64,000 bases of DNA from Cutibacterium namnetense (GTDB taxonomy: Bacteria > Actinomycetota > Actinomycetes > Propionibacteriales > Propionibacteriaceae), in the NCBI RefSeq assembly GCF_001642025.1, contig NZ_LWHO01000001.1:220573-284572 (forward strand), given 5' to 3'. A model generated the notes under the pieces. It searched no databases, was not told the origin of the DNA, and saw only the letters and a program-made list of their open reading frames with translations. Made by a program: the position numbers and the translations under genes. Of this stretch, positions 18,366 through 27,157 are shown in pieces (the stretch's first letter is position 1; every line of letters starts with the position of its first letter).

Positions 18366-19439
18366 GTGCGTGTCGTGAGCATCGTCGGGGCTCGCCCCCA
18401 GTTCGTGAAGTTGGCCCCGGTGGCCAAGGCCTTCGCTGCCGGGGGAATCGAGCACAAGATCATCCATACCGGGCAGCACTACGACGTCAACATGTCTGAT
18501 TCCTTCTTCGTCGAGCTCGGGATCCCGAACCCAGACCTGCATCTCGGCGTAGGAGGCGGCTCTCACGGCGTCATGACCGGCCGGATGCTCGAGCAGCTGG
18601 ATCCGGTGCTTGAGGACATGGACCCAGACTGGGTGCTTGTTTATGGCGATACCAATTCGACCATTGCCGGCACCCTTTCGGCGGTCAAGATGCACTTGCC
18701 GGTAGCTCACCTGGAAGCCGGGCTACGCTCCTTCAACCGTCGCATGCCCGAGGAGCACAACCGCGTCCTCACTGACCACGCCGCGGACTTGTGCCTGGCG
18801 CCAACCGAGGTAGCCATGGGACATCTGGCCGATGAGGGGCTGGCTTCCCGGGCAGTTCTCGTCGGGGACGTCATGACCGATGTGTGCTTGCAGGTGCGCG
18901 ATTCCGTCCTCGCCAACCCGCGTCCGGTGCCCGGCGTTGCGCCAGGTGAGGAGTACGTCATGGCGACGATTCACCGTGCCGACAACACCGACGATCCCAA
19001 ACGCCTGGCCCACATCCTTGACGCCCTCGGCAGCCTAGATCGTAAGGTCATCCTGCCGGTGCACCCGCGCCTGCGCGCTCGCGCCGAGGCTGACGGCATC
19101 ACCATCGCCCGCGGTAACCTCACCACCATTGATCCGTTGGCGTACCCCGATATGGTTAACGCCGTTACCAACGCCGCAGGCGTCATCACCGACTCGGGTG
19201 GTTTGCAGAAGGAAGCCTTCCTGCTCGGTACTATCTGCACGACGGTGCGCACCGAGACCGAGTGGGTGGAAACTGTCGAGAACGGCTGGAACGTGCTGGA
19301 CCCCGACGCCGAACACTTGGCTGAGTACGCCACGCGTCCGCACCCCGAGAGTGATCCGGGGCATCCCTACGGTGACGGTAAGGCCGCTCGTAATGTTGCC
19401 GACGTGTTGTTGAAAGCCGGCGAGCGAGACCGCTCCTGA
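18366..19439 (+). CDS. Non-hydrolysing UDP-GlcNAc 2-epimerase (WecB/WbpI type)
   Basis: The 357-residue protein has all the family marks: VGARPQFVKLAPVAKAF at the N-terminus, HTGQHYD, VYGDTNST, HLEAGLRSFNRRMPEEHNR, TIHRADNTDDP and TDSGGLQKEA. These enzymes invert C2 of UDP-GlcNAc-type sugars by elimination and re-addition of UDP. WecB makes UDP-ManNAc, whereas WbpI acts on UDP-GlcNAc3NAcA. The presence of WlbA/B/C-type genes in the same window favours the WbpI role, but sequence alone does not settle it. It starts with GTG 18366 and its stop overlaps the next ATG by one base. Confidence 0.93.
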   Translation: MRVVSIVGARPQFVKLAPVAKAFAAGGIEHKIIHTGQHYDVNMSDSFFVELGIPNPDLHLGVGGGSHGVMTGRMLEQLDPVLEDMDPDWVLVYGDTNSTIAGTLSAVKMHLPVAHLEAGLRSFNRRMPEEHNRVLTDHAADLCLAPTEVAMGHLADEGLASRAVLVGDVMTDVCLQVRDSVLANPRPVPGVAPGEEYVMATIHRADNTDDPKRLAHILDALGSLDRKVILPVHPRLRARAEADGITIARGNLTTIDPLAYPDMVNAVTNAAGVITDSGGLQKEAFLLGTICTTVRTETEWVETVENGWNVLDPDAEHLAEYATRPHPESDPGHPYGDGKAARNVADVLLKAGERDRS

Positions 19440-20560
19440 TGGCGAATTCTCCCCGCCACGGCAGAGTCGTCTCCCTCTCGACAGTTCATCACGGCCACGA
19501 CAACCGGGTTTTCAACAAGGAAGCCAAGGCTCTTGTCGCAGCTGGTCACGACTACCACCTTGTCATTTCCGCCGACCGTGACGGGATCGACCAAGGGGTC
19601 CCCGTGGTCGCTTTACACCGCGAGGAAGGTCGGATTCGCCGACTTGTCGTCAGTCAGCGGGAGGCATGGCACCACCTGCAGGCTCTCCAGCCGGAGGTGT
19701 TGCATATCCACGACCCGGAGCTTATTCCGCTGGCATTGACGTGGCGTCGGCGTCATCACTGCAAGGTGCTCTACGACGCCCATGAGGATCTCATCGGCCA
19801 GGTCGACACTAAGCCGTACCTGGGCGCGGTGACACGGCCGCTGGCTAAGATCGCCGCTCGCGGGCTCGTGGGGCTAGCCGAGCGCAGCGCCGATGCCGTT
19901 GTGGCTGCGACCCCGACTGTGGGGGAGAGGTTCCACCACGCCCCAGTGACGGTAGTGCGCAATTACCCGTGGCTGGGCAACTACGACGCGACACCGAACC
20001 CGGTGCCAGGGCGGCTAGCATACGCCGGAGATCTGTCGGAGGAGCGCAAACTTTCCTTCATGATCGAGGTGACGCGCAAAGTCCGTCGGCAAGTGCCACA
20101 GGCCCATTTGGTGCTGGCCGGACGGGTGCTGCCACGCTGCCAGGAGACGGTGGAGCAAGCCGTGGCAGAAGGGGTTGTGGAACACCTCGGGCTGGTGGCC
20201 CCTACTGAGGTGCCGCAGGTGTTGGCCAGCGCTCAGATAGGGCTGGTCTTCCTCAAACCGCTGCCGAATTATGTCGCGTCGCTGCCGACGAAATTGTTTG
20301 AGTACATGGCGTCCCAGGTGCCATTTGCGGCCTCGGATTTCCCGGCCTGGCGCGAGATGTTTGACCGGTACGGGGCTGGGATTTTTGTTGATACTGAGGA
20401 TGCCGCAGCTACCGCAGATGCTTTGAGTGAACTCTTGGCAGACCCGCAGCGGTGTCTGGAGATGGGCTGTGCTGGGCGTCGAGCAGTTGAATCGGGGCTC
20501 AATTTTGAGTCCCAGGCTGAGGCCTTGACCGATCTGGTAGCTGGTCTACTTGAGGAGTGA
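19439..20560 (+). CDS. GT4-family glycosyltransferase
   Basis: The 373-residue GT-B protein has an N-terminal segment STVHHGHDNRVFNKEAKAL, a HIHDPELIPLALTW motif near residue 100 and a C-terminal segment KLFEYMASQVPFAASDFPAWREM. Proteins with this pattern act as cytoplasmic glycosyltransferases in wall or capsule glycan synthesis. The gene overlaps the 2-epimerase stop (TGATGG, shared base 19439), which suggests its product uses or follows the epimerised sugar. It is the last gene of the locus and is followed by a GC-rich hairpin. Donor and acceptor are unknown. Confidence 0.83.
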   Translation: MANSPRHGRVVSLSTVHHGHDNRVFNKEAKALVAAGHDYHLVISADRDGIDQGVPVVALHREEGRIRRLVVSQREAWHHLQALQPEVLHIHDPELIPLALTWRRRHHCKVLYDAHEDLIGQVDTKPYLGAVTRPLAKIAARGLVGLAERSADAVVAATPTVGERFHHAPVTVVRNYPWLGNYDATPNPVPGRLAYAGDLSEERKLSFMIEVTRKVRRQVPQAHLVLAGRVLPRCQETVEQAVAEGVVEHLGLVAPTEVPQVLASAQIGLVFLKPLPNYVASLPTKLFEYMASQVPFAASDFPAWREMFDRYGAGIFVDTEDAAATADALSELLADPQRCLEMGCAGRRAVESGLNFESQAEALTDLVAGLLEE

Positions 20561-20577
20561 TCCTCGGCTTCGGACGT

Positions 20578-20610
20578 AGCCAACGGCTGGCGGGGGCTCC
20601 GCCGCTGGCT
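20578..20610 (+). terminator. Hairpin after the last polysaccharide gene
   Basis: AGCCAACGGC pairs with GCCGCTGGCT (10 bp, one mismatch) around a 13-base GC-rich loop, 17 bases after the stop at 20560. There is no T-tract. Confidence 0.45.
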
Positions 20611-20690
20611 CCTGGCCTTTGCCTGTCACCGTTAGCAGGATCCTGTGTGCGTTTAGACCCAGTTTCGTAGCGCTCTCTACGGGTTTTCCA

Positions 20691-20762
20691 CTCGCCGCTC
20701 CTCTTCTCGTTCTCCAGCCGCTCTTCTTCAGTCTCTTTCCAGTCTCTTTCCAATCGTTTCCC
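20691..20762. repeat. Pyrimidine-rich tract with tandem 11-mers
   Basis: AGTCTCTTTCC occurs twice in direct tandem (20730-20740, 20741-20751). A degenerate third unit AATCGTTTCCC follows at 20752-20762. The preceding ~40 bases are also almost all C and T. Confidence 0.6.
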
Positions 20763-20930
20763 AGCCCGGTGTGGTGATCTGGGTAGTAAGTGTCCCCAGA
20801 GCCATCCCCGGTAGCGGGTGCCAGGGGTACGAGACGATTTTCCACAGGCTGGTTGGGATTCCGGACTGAGGTTATCCACAGAATCGAAACTGGTTGGCGG
20901 AAAACGGCCCTCGCGACGACAACTTTTGAT

Positions 20931-21878
20931 GTGAGGAACCTTGGAGAACGACTCAACCGACGCGGCGTTGCCCGCATCCACCGGCACAGCTATGTGCGCG
21001 GCCAGGCCGACCGGGCGGTAGCTCGAGGGGAAGCCGTCCGCATCCTGCCTGGGGTGGTCGCCGCGACCGCGCTGGCCCGAGACCCGAGGATCATTATCCG
21101 GGCGTTATTGTTATGGCACCGCGACATTGTGCTGGTGGGAAAGGCTGCCCTCCTCATGCTTGGGATGAAAGCCCCGGGCACAAACCGGTCCATGGACTTC
21201 TACGGCGTTAACGAGGTGGAGGCTTTTTCCACGACCCGGCGTCTTACTCGGCCGGGGATTCGAGTGCGTCGGTGGCATATGCCGCACCGGTTTGTCACTG
21301 AGCGCGAGCAAGTCCGCATCGCTACTGCCGAAGTGTCGGTTCTCATACTGGCCGTTCAGGGCGAGTGGGAATGGGTGTGTGAGGCTCTCCGGCAACGAAT
21401 CGTGACGCCCGAATCATGCCGAGAAGCTCGTAAGAGCCTGACAGGACGGTATCCCAAGGCCAAGGTCGATGCTGCTCTGGCCGACATCTGTCTGGCCGCG
21501 TGGTCGATTCCAGAGCTGGAGATGGGCAGGATGCTGCGTGCTACTGGGATCACAGGACACAAACCAAATCACAAGGTTCGTGTGGGTGACCGCTACTACT
21601 ACCTGGACCAGGCCTTCGAGGCTGAGAAGGTGGCTTTAGAGATTGACGGCCGATTGGTGCACGGGACCATCGAAGGGTTTGAAGCGACCATGATGCGCTC
21701 AGCGCATTTGGACCGTCACGGCTGGAAGGTGCTTCATGTCACCCCAACTATGTTCCGCGAGAACCCGAGGTTTGTCCTGGAGTGGCTCGCTTCCCACCTC
21801 CACCGGCGTCATCGACCCAGAATAATGTTCACCGAGCCTGCTCTGCGACGGATCATGAACGGCTCCGTCCTAGTTTGA
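20931..21878 (+). CDS. AbiEi-like N-terminal domain fused to DUF559/Vsr-fold nuclease-like domain
   Basis: The ~315-residue protein has two parts. The first ~90 residues resemble the winged-helix/'rGvY' region of AbiEi-type proteins, here RGEAVRILPGVVAATALA. The C-terminal ~85 residues carry the DUF559-like pattern E-I-D-G, then H, then R-x2-H-L-x3-GWKVLHVTP, as in Vsr/very-short-patch-repair folds. Such proteins are common, usually single, in actinobacteria and have no established function; a nuclease role is inference. The start is uncertain: GTG 20931 is chosen for compactness, but the frame is open to GTG 20790. No partner toxin gene is adjacent. Confidence 0.65.
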   Translation: MRNLGERLNRRGVARIHRHSYVRGQADRAVARGEAVRILPGVVAATALARDPRIIIRALLLWHRDIVLVGKAALLMLGMKAPGTNRSMDFYGVNEVEAFSTTRRLTRPGIRVRRWHMPHRFVTEREQVRIATAEVSVLILAVQGEWEWVCEALRQRIVTPESCREARKSLTGRYPKAKVDAALADICLAAWSIPELEMGRMLRATGITGHKPNHKVRVGDRYYYLDQAFEAEKVALEIDGRLVHGTIEGFEATMMRSAHLDRHGWKVLHVTPTMFRENPRFVLEWLASHLHRRHRPRIMFTEPALRRIMNGSVLV

Positions 21879-22209
21879 GGCCCAGTACACGGCTTACTTA
21901 TCGGAACCTGACCTATCCTTCACATTCCCTTCCCCGGCCAGCTGTGGAAATCGGGGTGATGATCTACCTGGCTGCAACTTCACGAAGCACGACCGGCATT
22001 CTGATACCTGATTGCCACAGGATGGGTTGAGGATCTCGAGGGGAGTAGCGCAGGGGCAGTCAGCTCAACCACGAAGCCGTGGGTCTGGTTCGTTCCCCGG
22101 AGACCTCGGGGGCGCGCCACCGTGAATTGATGGGCGTACTTCCCCCAGGTCGCGTCTCACTACGACGAACGTTAAGGGGCGGCACTCACGCAACGCCCCT
22201 AACGAATCG
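21879..22209. other. Non-coding gap between convergent genes
   Basis: This 331-base gap lies between the DUF559-type gene and the ndh-linked small gene. Apart from the terminator hairpin at 22170-22204 I see no gene, tRNA-like fold or repeat in it. The 71-codon minus-strand frame at 22065-22280 has no family features. Confidence 0.6.
22170..22204 (-). terminator. Terminator of the ndh operon
   Basis: CGTTAAGGGGCG and CGCCCCTAACG form an 11-bp stem with one bulged A and a 12-base loop. It begins 5 bases after the small gene's stop (minus strand). Confidence 0.7.
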
Positions 22210-22497
22210 TCACTTGTAGGAGTAAAAGTCCGGGGCCGTTGACACTCGTCCGGTGCCACCCATCGGGGTCGCATGGCCATCAGCTCGCGGATCGCGGCGA
22301 TGGGTTATGCGACCACCGAAGGGCTTGCGCTTAGCGAGATTCTCGAACAAGGACGGGTCCTGGGAGCCCGTCTTCTTATCCGCTGGTCCCTTGCGCGCGG
22401 CCACCAGTGCGATCCCGACAACGGTGACAGCGGCCACCGCGACGGCAATGAGGGTGCCCTTGTCGATCTCTTCAGAGTTGATTTCGGGCGTATTCAT
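22210..22497 (-). CDS. Small single-pass membrane protein linked to ndh
   Basis: I do not recognise a named family. The 95-residue product has an acidic N-terminus (NTPEINSEEIDKG), one membrane helix at about residues 15-34 (LIAVAVAAVTVVGIALVAA), and a basic, Pro/Gly-rich ~60-residue cytoplasmic-type tail. GAGGAAA lies directly before ATG 22497, and the start is 5 bases after the ndh stop, so the genes are almost certainly co-transcribed. A terminator follows. An accessory or anchoring role for the peripheral NADH dehydrogenase is possible but rests only on the linkage. Confidence 0.6.
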   Translation of the reverse strand: MNTPEINSEEIDKGTLIAVAVAAVTVVGIALVAARKGPADKKTGSQDPSLFENLAKRKPFGGRITHRRDPRADGHATPMGGTGRVSTAPDFYSYK

Positions 22498-22502
22498 TTT
22501 CC

Positions 22503-23885
22503 TCACTTCTTCCCATCGATAGGCTTGGCTCCCTTTTCGTCATCGTCGCGAAGGGCATTCTTGTTCATGTCCTCCTTACCTTCCTCAGTAAGGACATCGC
22601 CGACGATGGCTCCGGCTTCGCGATGGAAGGCGATGTAGCGGGCGCCGAGGTTGATCATGGCCTGCAGACGGTTGCGGCCGCCCAGCAGGGTGTAGACGTG
22701 CACGGTGACCCACGTCAGCCATGCACCGATACCGGTGAACTTGAATTTTTCGGACAACTGTACGACGGCGGAGTTGCGGCCGATCGTCGCCATCGTGCCC
22801 TTGTCGTTGTACTCGAACTTCTCCAGCGGCTCGCCGAGCTCGAGGTGAACGATCTGACGGGCAACGCACTCACCTCCCTGGATGGCAGGCTGCGCGAGTT
22901 GGGGTTGGGGATCCTCGGTGTTGATGGCACCGTCGCCGATAGCGAAGATGCGATCCTGGCCGTTGACGAGGAGGGTGCCGGCGGTAGCGATGCGGCCGCC
23001 GCGGCCCTGCTCAAACCCCCAATTGGCGACGGACTTGTGGGCACCGACGCCGGCAGCCCAGATGACCATATCGGCCGGGAGGGTTTGGCCATCCTTGAGG
23101 AGTACGGAATCTTCGCGCACTTCGGCGATGGCGGTCTTGGTGCGCACATCTACGCCGCGCTTATGCAACTGGCGGCGAGTGTAGTGGCGCAGCGCTGGGT
23201 CGAAGGGCATGAGGAGGTGGTCGGCCATCTCGACGAGGGTCACGTGGACTCGGTCGGTGGACACGTCCGGGAAGATTGCCGGGATGCCGATCGATTTCAT
23301 TTCGGCGAGGGTTCCGGCCATCTCAACGCCGGTCGGGCCGCCGCCAACGATGATGACGTCGAAGGTCTTGTTGCGCTGGGTGTCGAGGTCTTCAAGGTGG
23401 GTGAAGATGGCGTCGCGAGCGCGTAGCGAGGATGCCCGGGTGTAAATGGTGTGCGAGTTCTCGGCCGCGCCAGGAGTTCCGAAGAAGTTGGCCCCGACGC
23501 CCTGGGACAGGATGAGATAGTCGTAGGAGATGGGGTCGCCGTTGTCGACTTCGACGATCCGGTTATCGGTGTCGATACCGGTCACGGAAGCGCGACGGAA
23601 ATGGGTGCGCGGACCGTTGTGGGCAGCGAAGGAGCGAAGTCGGTAGGTGACATCACCAGGGTTTAGACCACCGGTCGCAACCTGGTACAGCAGTGGCTGG
23701 AATGTGGTGTACGGGTTGCGGTCGATGAGGGTGACGTCGCACCCTGCTTCGGCAGTCTTCTCGGCAGCAGCTAAGCCGCCGAACCCGGCACCGACGATAA
23801 CAACTCGGGGTTTGGAGTCCGCCAGAACCGGTTTGTGACCCAGGCCCGGCAGGCCGATGTCTGACAACAGGGTATTGATGCCCAT
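22503..23885 (-). CDS. ndh: Type II NADH:quinone oxidoreductase
   Basis: The 460-residue flavoprotein has an N-terminal FAD motif VVIVGAGFGGLAAAEKTAEAG (residues ~28-48) and the TTFQPLLYQVATGGLNPGD segment typical of NDH-2. The second dinucleotide site is DVIIVGGGPTGVEMAGTLAEM, and IFAIGDGA marks the FAD phosphate contact. The C-terminal region is moderately hydrophobic and suits membrane-surface attachment. It passes electrons from NADH to menaquinone without pumping protons. It would feed the cytochrome bd oxidase encoded at 51726-54346. It heads a two-gene operon with the small membrane protein. Confidence 0.93.
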   Translation of the reverse strand: MGINTLLSDIGLPGLGHKPVLADSKPRVVIVGAGFGGLAAAEKTAEAGCDVTLIDRNPYTTFQPLLYQVATGGLNPGDVTYRLRSFAAHNGPRTHFRRASVTGIDTDNRIVEVDNGDPISYDYLILSQGVGANFFGTPGAAENSHTIYTRASSLRARDAIFTHLEDLDTQRNKTFDVIIVGGGPTGVEMAGTLAEMKSIGIPAIFPDVSTDRVHVTLVEMADHLLMPFDPALRHYTRRQLHKRGVDVRTKTAIAEVREDSVLLKDGQTLPADMVIWAAGVGAHKSVANWGFEQGRGGRIATAGTLLVNGQDRIFAIGDGAINTEDPQPQLAQPAIQGGECVARQIVHLELGEPLEKFEYNDKGTMATIGRNSAVVQLSEKFKFTGIGAWLTWVTVHVYTLLGGRNRLQAMINLGARYIAFHREAGAIVGDVLTEEGKEDMNKNALRDDDEKGAKPIDGKK

Positions 23886-24012
23886 CTAAATCCTCCGAAT
23901 GATGTTGTGATGTGACGATTCTCCCAAAAATGTGCTGTAACTCGCAATGAGTTGGGTCCTACGGAGGGGTATAGAAGGGGCACTTCCGCTTCCAGCGTGA
24001 CAGGCTGGGATC

Positions 24013-24660
24013 ATGCCACATCTCCACACGCAGCCGCACGGACACGACGTGACGATCAGTGCGTGGATCCTCAGACAGTTTCCGTCTGACGGCGTTCATC
24101 GTCGGCAGTGGAAGGCGCTGGTGCATAAGCACCGCAAGATGAACCTGTGGATCCAGCCTGGCGGGCACGTCGAACATACCGAGAATCCCTGGCAGGCTCT
24201 CGCGCACGAGCTTCATGAGGAAACGGGCTACCGCATCGACCAGTTGAGCGTTCTGCAGCCCTGGAACCGGCTGCCCGACGGCGTGCACGACCTCATGCAT
24301 CCCACCCCGGTGCTCCTCAACACCCACAGCCCATACCCGGGCCACTTCCACTCGGACATTGTCGTGGCGATGGTCGCCCATGGCGATCCGGCGGAGAAGC
24401 CGCGTCCGGGAGAGTCTCAGGAGCTGCAATGGGTTAGTCCTGACGAATTTGCTGCGCTGCCGGGTTCCGAGCCTGACGCAGTCATGATCATGACGATGAT
24501 CGTTGAAAACGTGGCTGACTCATGGTTGGTGATTCCTGCCACGCAGTGGTCGCTGGCTGACGCTCCCGCTGAGGCGATGACCGATCGCTCTGTTGCCGAG
24601 GCCACCGCTCCTGATCCCCTCGATGACAGGGAGACGCTGGGGTGGGGGACCGCTCAGTGA
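24013..24660 (+). CDS. NUDIX-family hydrolase
   Basis: The 215-residue protein has a Nudix box at about residues 56-79, running from GGHVEHTE to HEETGY. It keeps the G-x5-E spacing and the EE pair, but the usual Arg of REUxEE is His here (HELHEETGY). Nudix enzymes cleave nucleoside diphosphates linked to another group; the substrate is unknown. The C-terminal ~75 residues have no recognised motif. It is divergent from ndh and its 3' end overlaps the start of the decayed hrpB gene (GTGA coupling at 24657-24660). The Arg-to-His change may alter activity, but similar boxes exist in active relatives. Confidence 0.82.
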   Translation: MPHLHTQPHGHDVTISAWILRQFPSDGVHRRQWKALVHKHRKMNLWIQPGGHVEHTENPWQALAHELHEETGYRIDQLSVLQPWNRLPDGVHDLMHPTPVLLNTHSPYPGHFHSDIVVAMVAHGDPAEKPRPGESQELQWVSPDEFAALPGSEPDAVMIMTMIVENVADSWLVIPATQWSLADAPAEAMTDRSVAEATAPDPLDDRETLGWGTAQ

Positions 24661-27157
24661 CGAGGAATTCTGGTCCAGACCTTGCGAGAGTTGGGGCCGG
24701 GCTTCCGGTCGCCGCGTACCGGGACGAGATCACCACGGCTTTACAAGGCAGGCGAGCTGTCATCGTCGCTCCGCCAGGCACCGGTAAGACAACATTCGTC
24801 CCGCCCTTGGTGGCCTCGAGGTGTTCTGGTCGGGTCATCGTCACCCAGCCACGTCGGGTGGCAGCAAGGGCCGCTGCCCGCCGACTTGCCACACTGACCG
24901 GGACTCGCCCCGGGGCGTTCGCGTCGCACACCGTGCGTGGCGAATCGACGACAACCCGCGACACCAAGGTGGAGTTCGTCACCACCGGGGTGTTGCTGCG
25001 CCGTTTACTCAACGACCCCGATCTGACTGGGGTGGATGCCGTCATCCTCGATGAGGTCCATGAGCGTCACCTCGACGCTGACCTTGTTGTGGCAATGGTG
25101 TGCGAGGTTGCCCAATTGCGCGATGATCTGAGCATTGTCGCAATGTCGGCAACCGTTGACAGCTCCGGGCGGGCGACCCTTCTTGGCGGCGATGAGCCGG
25201 CCCCGGTCATCGAGGTGGCCTCCGCTGTGCACGAACTCGAGGTGGAGTGGGCGCCGGCAGCTGGTGCTGCTGTGGAATCTCGGGGAGTGAGCCGCGAATT
25301 TCTGAGCCATCTTGGCGCCGTGACCATTGATGCGCTTAATCGCCACGCGGAAGGGTCGGCACTTGTCTTTGTTCCGGGAGCCCGCGAGGTCGACCACGTC
25401 GTCGCGGATTTGCGCTCCCGACTCGCCGGGATGGAGGTTGTCGGACTGTCTGGGGCGATGTCGGCACGAGAACAGGATCATGCCTTGTCAGATCCGGGGA
25501 GCGTGCGTCGCGTCATCGTCTCGACGGCTGTCGCGGAATCTTCCCTGACGGTGCCTGGCGTGAGGCTCGTTGTCGACTCCGGGCTGTCACGTGAACCGAG
25601 ACTTGATCGTGGTCGAGGCATGACAGGTTTAGTGACGGTCCGGGAATCTCGCGCCTCAGCAGTGCAGAGGGCCGGGCGCGCAGCGCGTTTGGGCCCGGGG
25701 GTAGCAGTGCGCTGCCTGCGTGCCCAAGACTGGGCGGGTATGTGCGCCGATCCTGCTCCCGAGGTCGACCACGCTGACCTTTTGGCACCCTTGTTGTCTT
25801 TAGCGGTGTGGGGATCTCCTCGTGGTGAAGGGATGGCACTGCCAACACCATTGCCACAGGATCGGGTGGCCGCCGCCGAAGAAGAACTGCGAGGTCTGGG
25901 TGCCGTCGACGCGGAGGGGCGGATCACAGCAGGGGACGTCACCTTGCCACGTTTCCCCTTGATCCGCGACTGGCTAGGGCTCTGACAGACGGCGCTGCCA
26001 GCGTCGGCTCGCGTCGCTGCGCCGAGATCACCGCGATGCTTGGCTTGGATGATGGTCAGGTTGACCTCGTCGGGCAATGGCGTCAACTGCGGTCCGGGAA
26101 ACACCCGGAGGCTACGATGTGGCGGCGCGAAGCTGATCGGCTGGCGCGGCTGATCAACGACATTCCCTCTACTGGCACTACCGATGATGCTGCTGTCGCT
26201 ACCGTCGTTTCTCTTGCCCGCCCGGGATGGATCGCTCGCAGCCGGGGGGTGGGCTCCACGTCGTATTTACTGGCTTGAGGCACGGGGGTCGACTTACCTC
26301 GCAATTGCCCGTCAGGACTGCTCGGGCAGCCGTGGCTAGCGGTGGCGCGCACTTCCCGTCTTACCGATGGCGCTCTCATCCGGGCCGCTGCCCCGCTCGC
26401 GGAGTCGGCTGCTTTGGAGTCTGGTGCGGCGATGTTGACGAGTGATACGACGGCGACCTGGGATGGCGGGAAAGTACGGGGTCGGCGAGTGTCGCGGCTT
26501 GGGGCCATCGAGTTGTCGTCGACTCCTGTCCGTCCGGATCCGGCGCAGGCTCGCCACGCGGCGCTGGAGGCGGTCAGGGCCCGGGGGCTCGACGTAGCGG
26601 GCCTGACGAAGAACGGTGAGTCTGTGCGCCGCCGTCTCGCCTTTGCTCATCGGGTGCTTGGTGATCCCTGGCCCGATGTCAGTGATGAGGCCCTGTTAGC
26701 CCGCGTCGAGGAGTGGCTTGACCTCGACGCGTTGGCGGCAGGACGGGGAGGCGACGCGACCTCGGGTTTGCGGGGGCTGCTGGGCTGGCAGGAGTCCGCC
26801 CGTCTTGACGAGGTCGTCCCCGAGACCATCACCGTCCCCAGTGGGTCGCGGATCCGCGTCGACTACCCCGAGCCCGGTAGTGATGCTTCCCCGGTCCTTG
26901 CAGTCAAGCTCCAGGAGTGTTTTGGCTGGGCTGACGGACCGACGGTTTGTGACGGTCGGGTGAGGGTGGTCCTGCACCTACTATCCCCGGCACGACGGCC
27001 ATTAGCCGTCACCGACGACCTGGCGAGTTTTTGGACCAGCGGGTATCCCGCGGTGAGAGTTGAAAACCGGGGACGCTACTCCAAACACCCCTGGCCGGAG
27101 GACCCTATGACGGCTACTCCAACCAAGCACACCAACCGCGCTCTGCGGAGGGACTGA
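24657..27157 (+). pseudogene. hrpB: ATP-dependent helicase HrpB, frameshifted and interrupted
   Basis: The reading frame starts like HrpB, a DEAH-type RNA helicase: APPGTGKTTFVPPLV (Walker A), DEVHERHLDADL, MSATVD, and RAGRAARLGPG for motif VI. It breaks at 25983 in TGA after RFPLIRDWLGL. Adding one base near 25961 restores the family-like order RFPLHPRLARALTD in another frame. That frame runs on to 26276, where TGA interrupts SYLLA-GTGVDLPRN at a place where homologues usually have Ser (TCA to TGA). It then continues to 27157 through the HrpB C-terminal domain, with SGSRIRVDYP and KHPWPEDP. So one frameshift and one nonsense change split a ~833-codon gene. The first 442 residues keep the helicase core and might still be made. 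Confidence 0.88.

Larger units (their letters stand above)
20561..20930. other. Non-coding stretch with a hairpin and a pyrimidine-rich tandem repeat
   Basis: This 370-base gap contains a hairpin at 20578-20610 that may end the polysaccharide operon, then a strongly C/T-biased tract at 20691-20762. The frame of the next gene is open from 20790, so part of this stretch could be coding if an earlier start is used. I see no tRNA or other RNA gene. Confidence 0.5.

Noticed and set aside
20691-20762. CRISPR-like repeat
   Set aside because: Only two exact tandem units and a degenerate third with no spacers.
22623-23426. 267-codon plus-strand frame inside ndh
   Set aside because: Shadow frame; ndh on the other strand has all NDH-2 motifs.
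24657-27157. Two separate helicase genes instead of one hrpB pseudogene
   Set aside because: The pieces match successive parts of one HrpB protein, and the region between them still encodes family-like sequence in the shifted frame.
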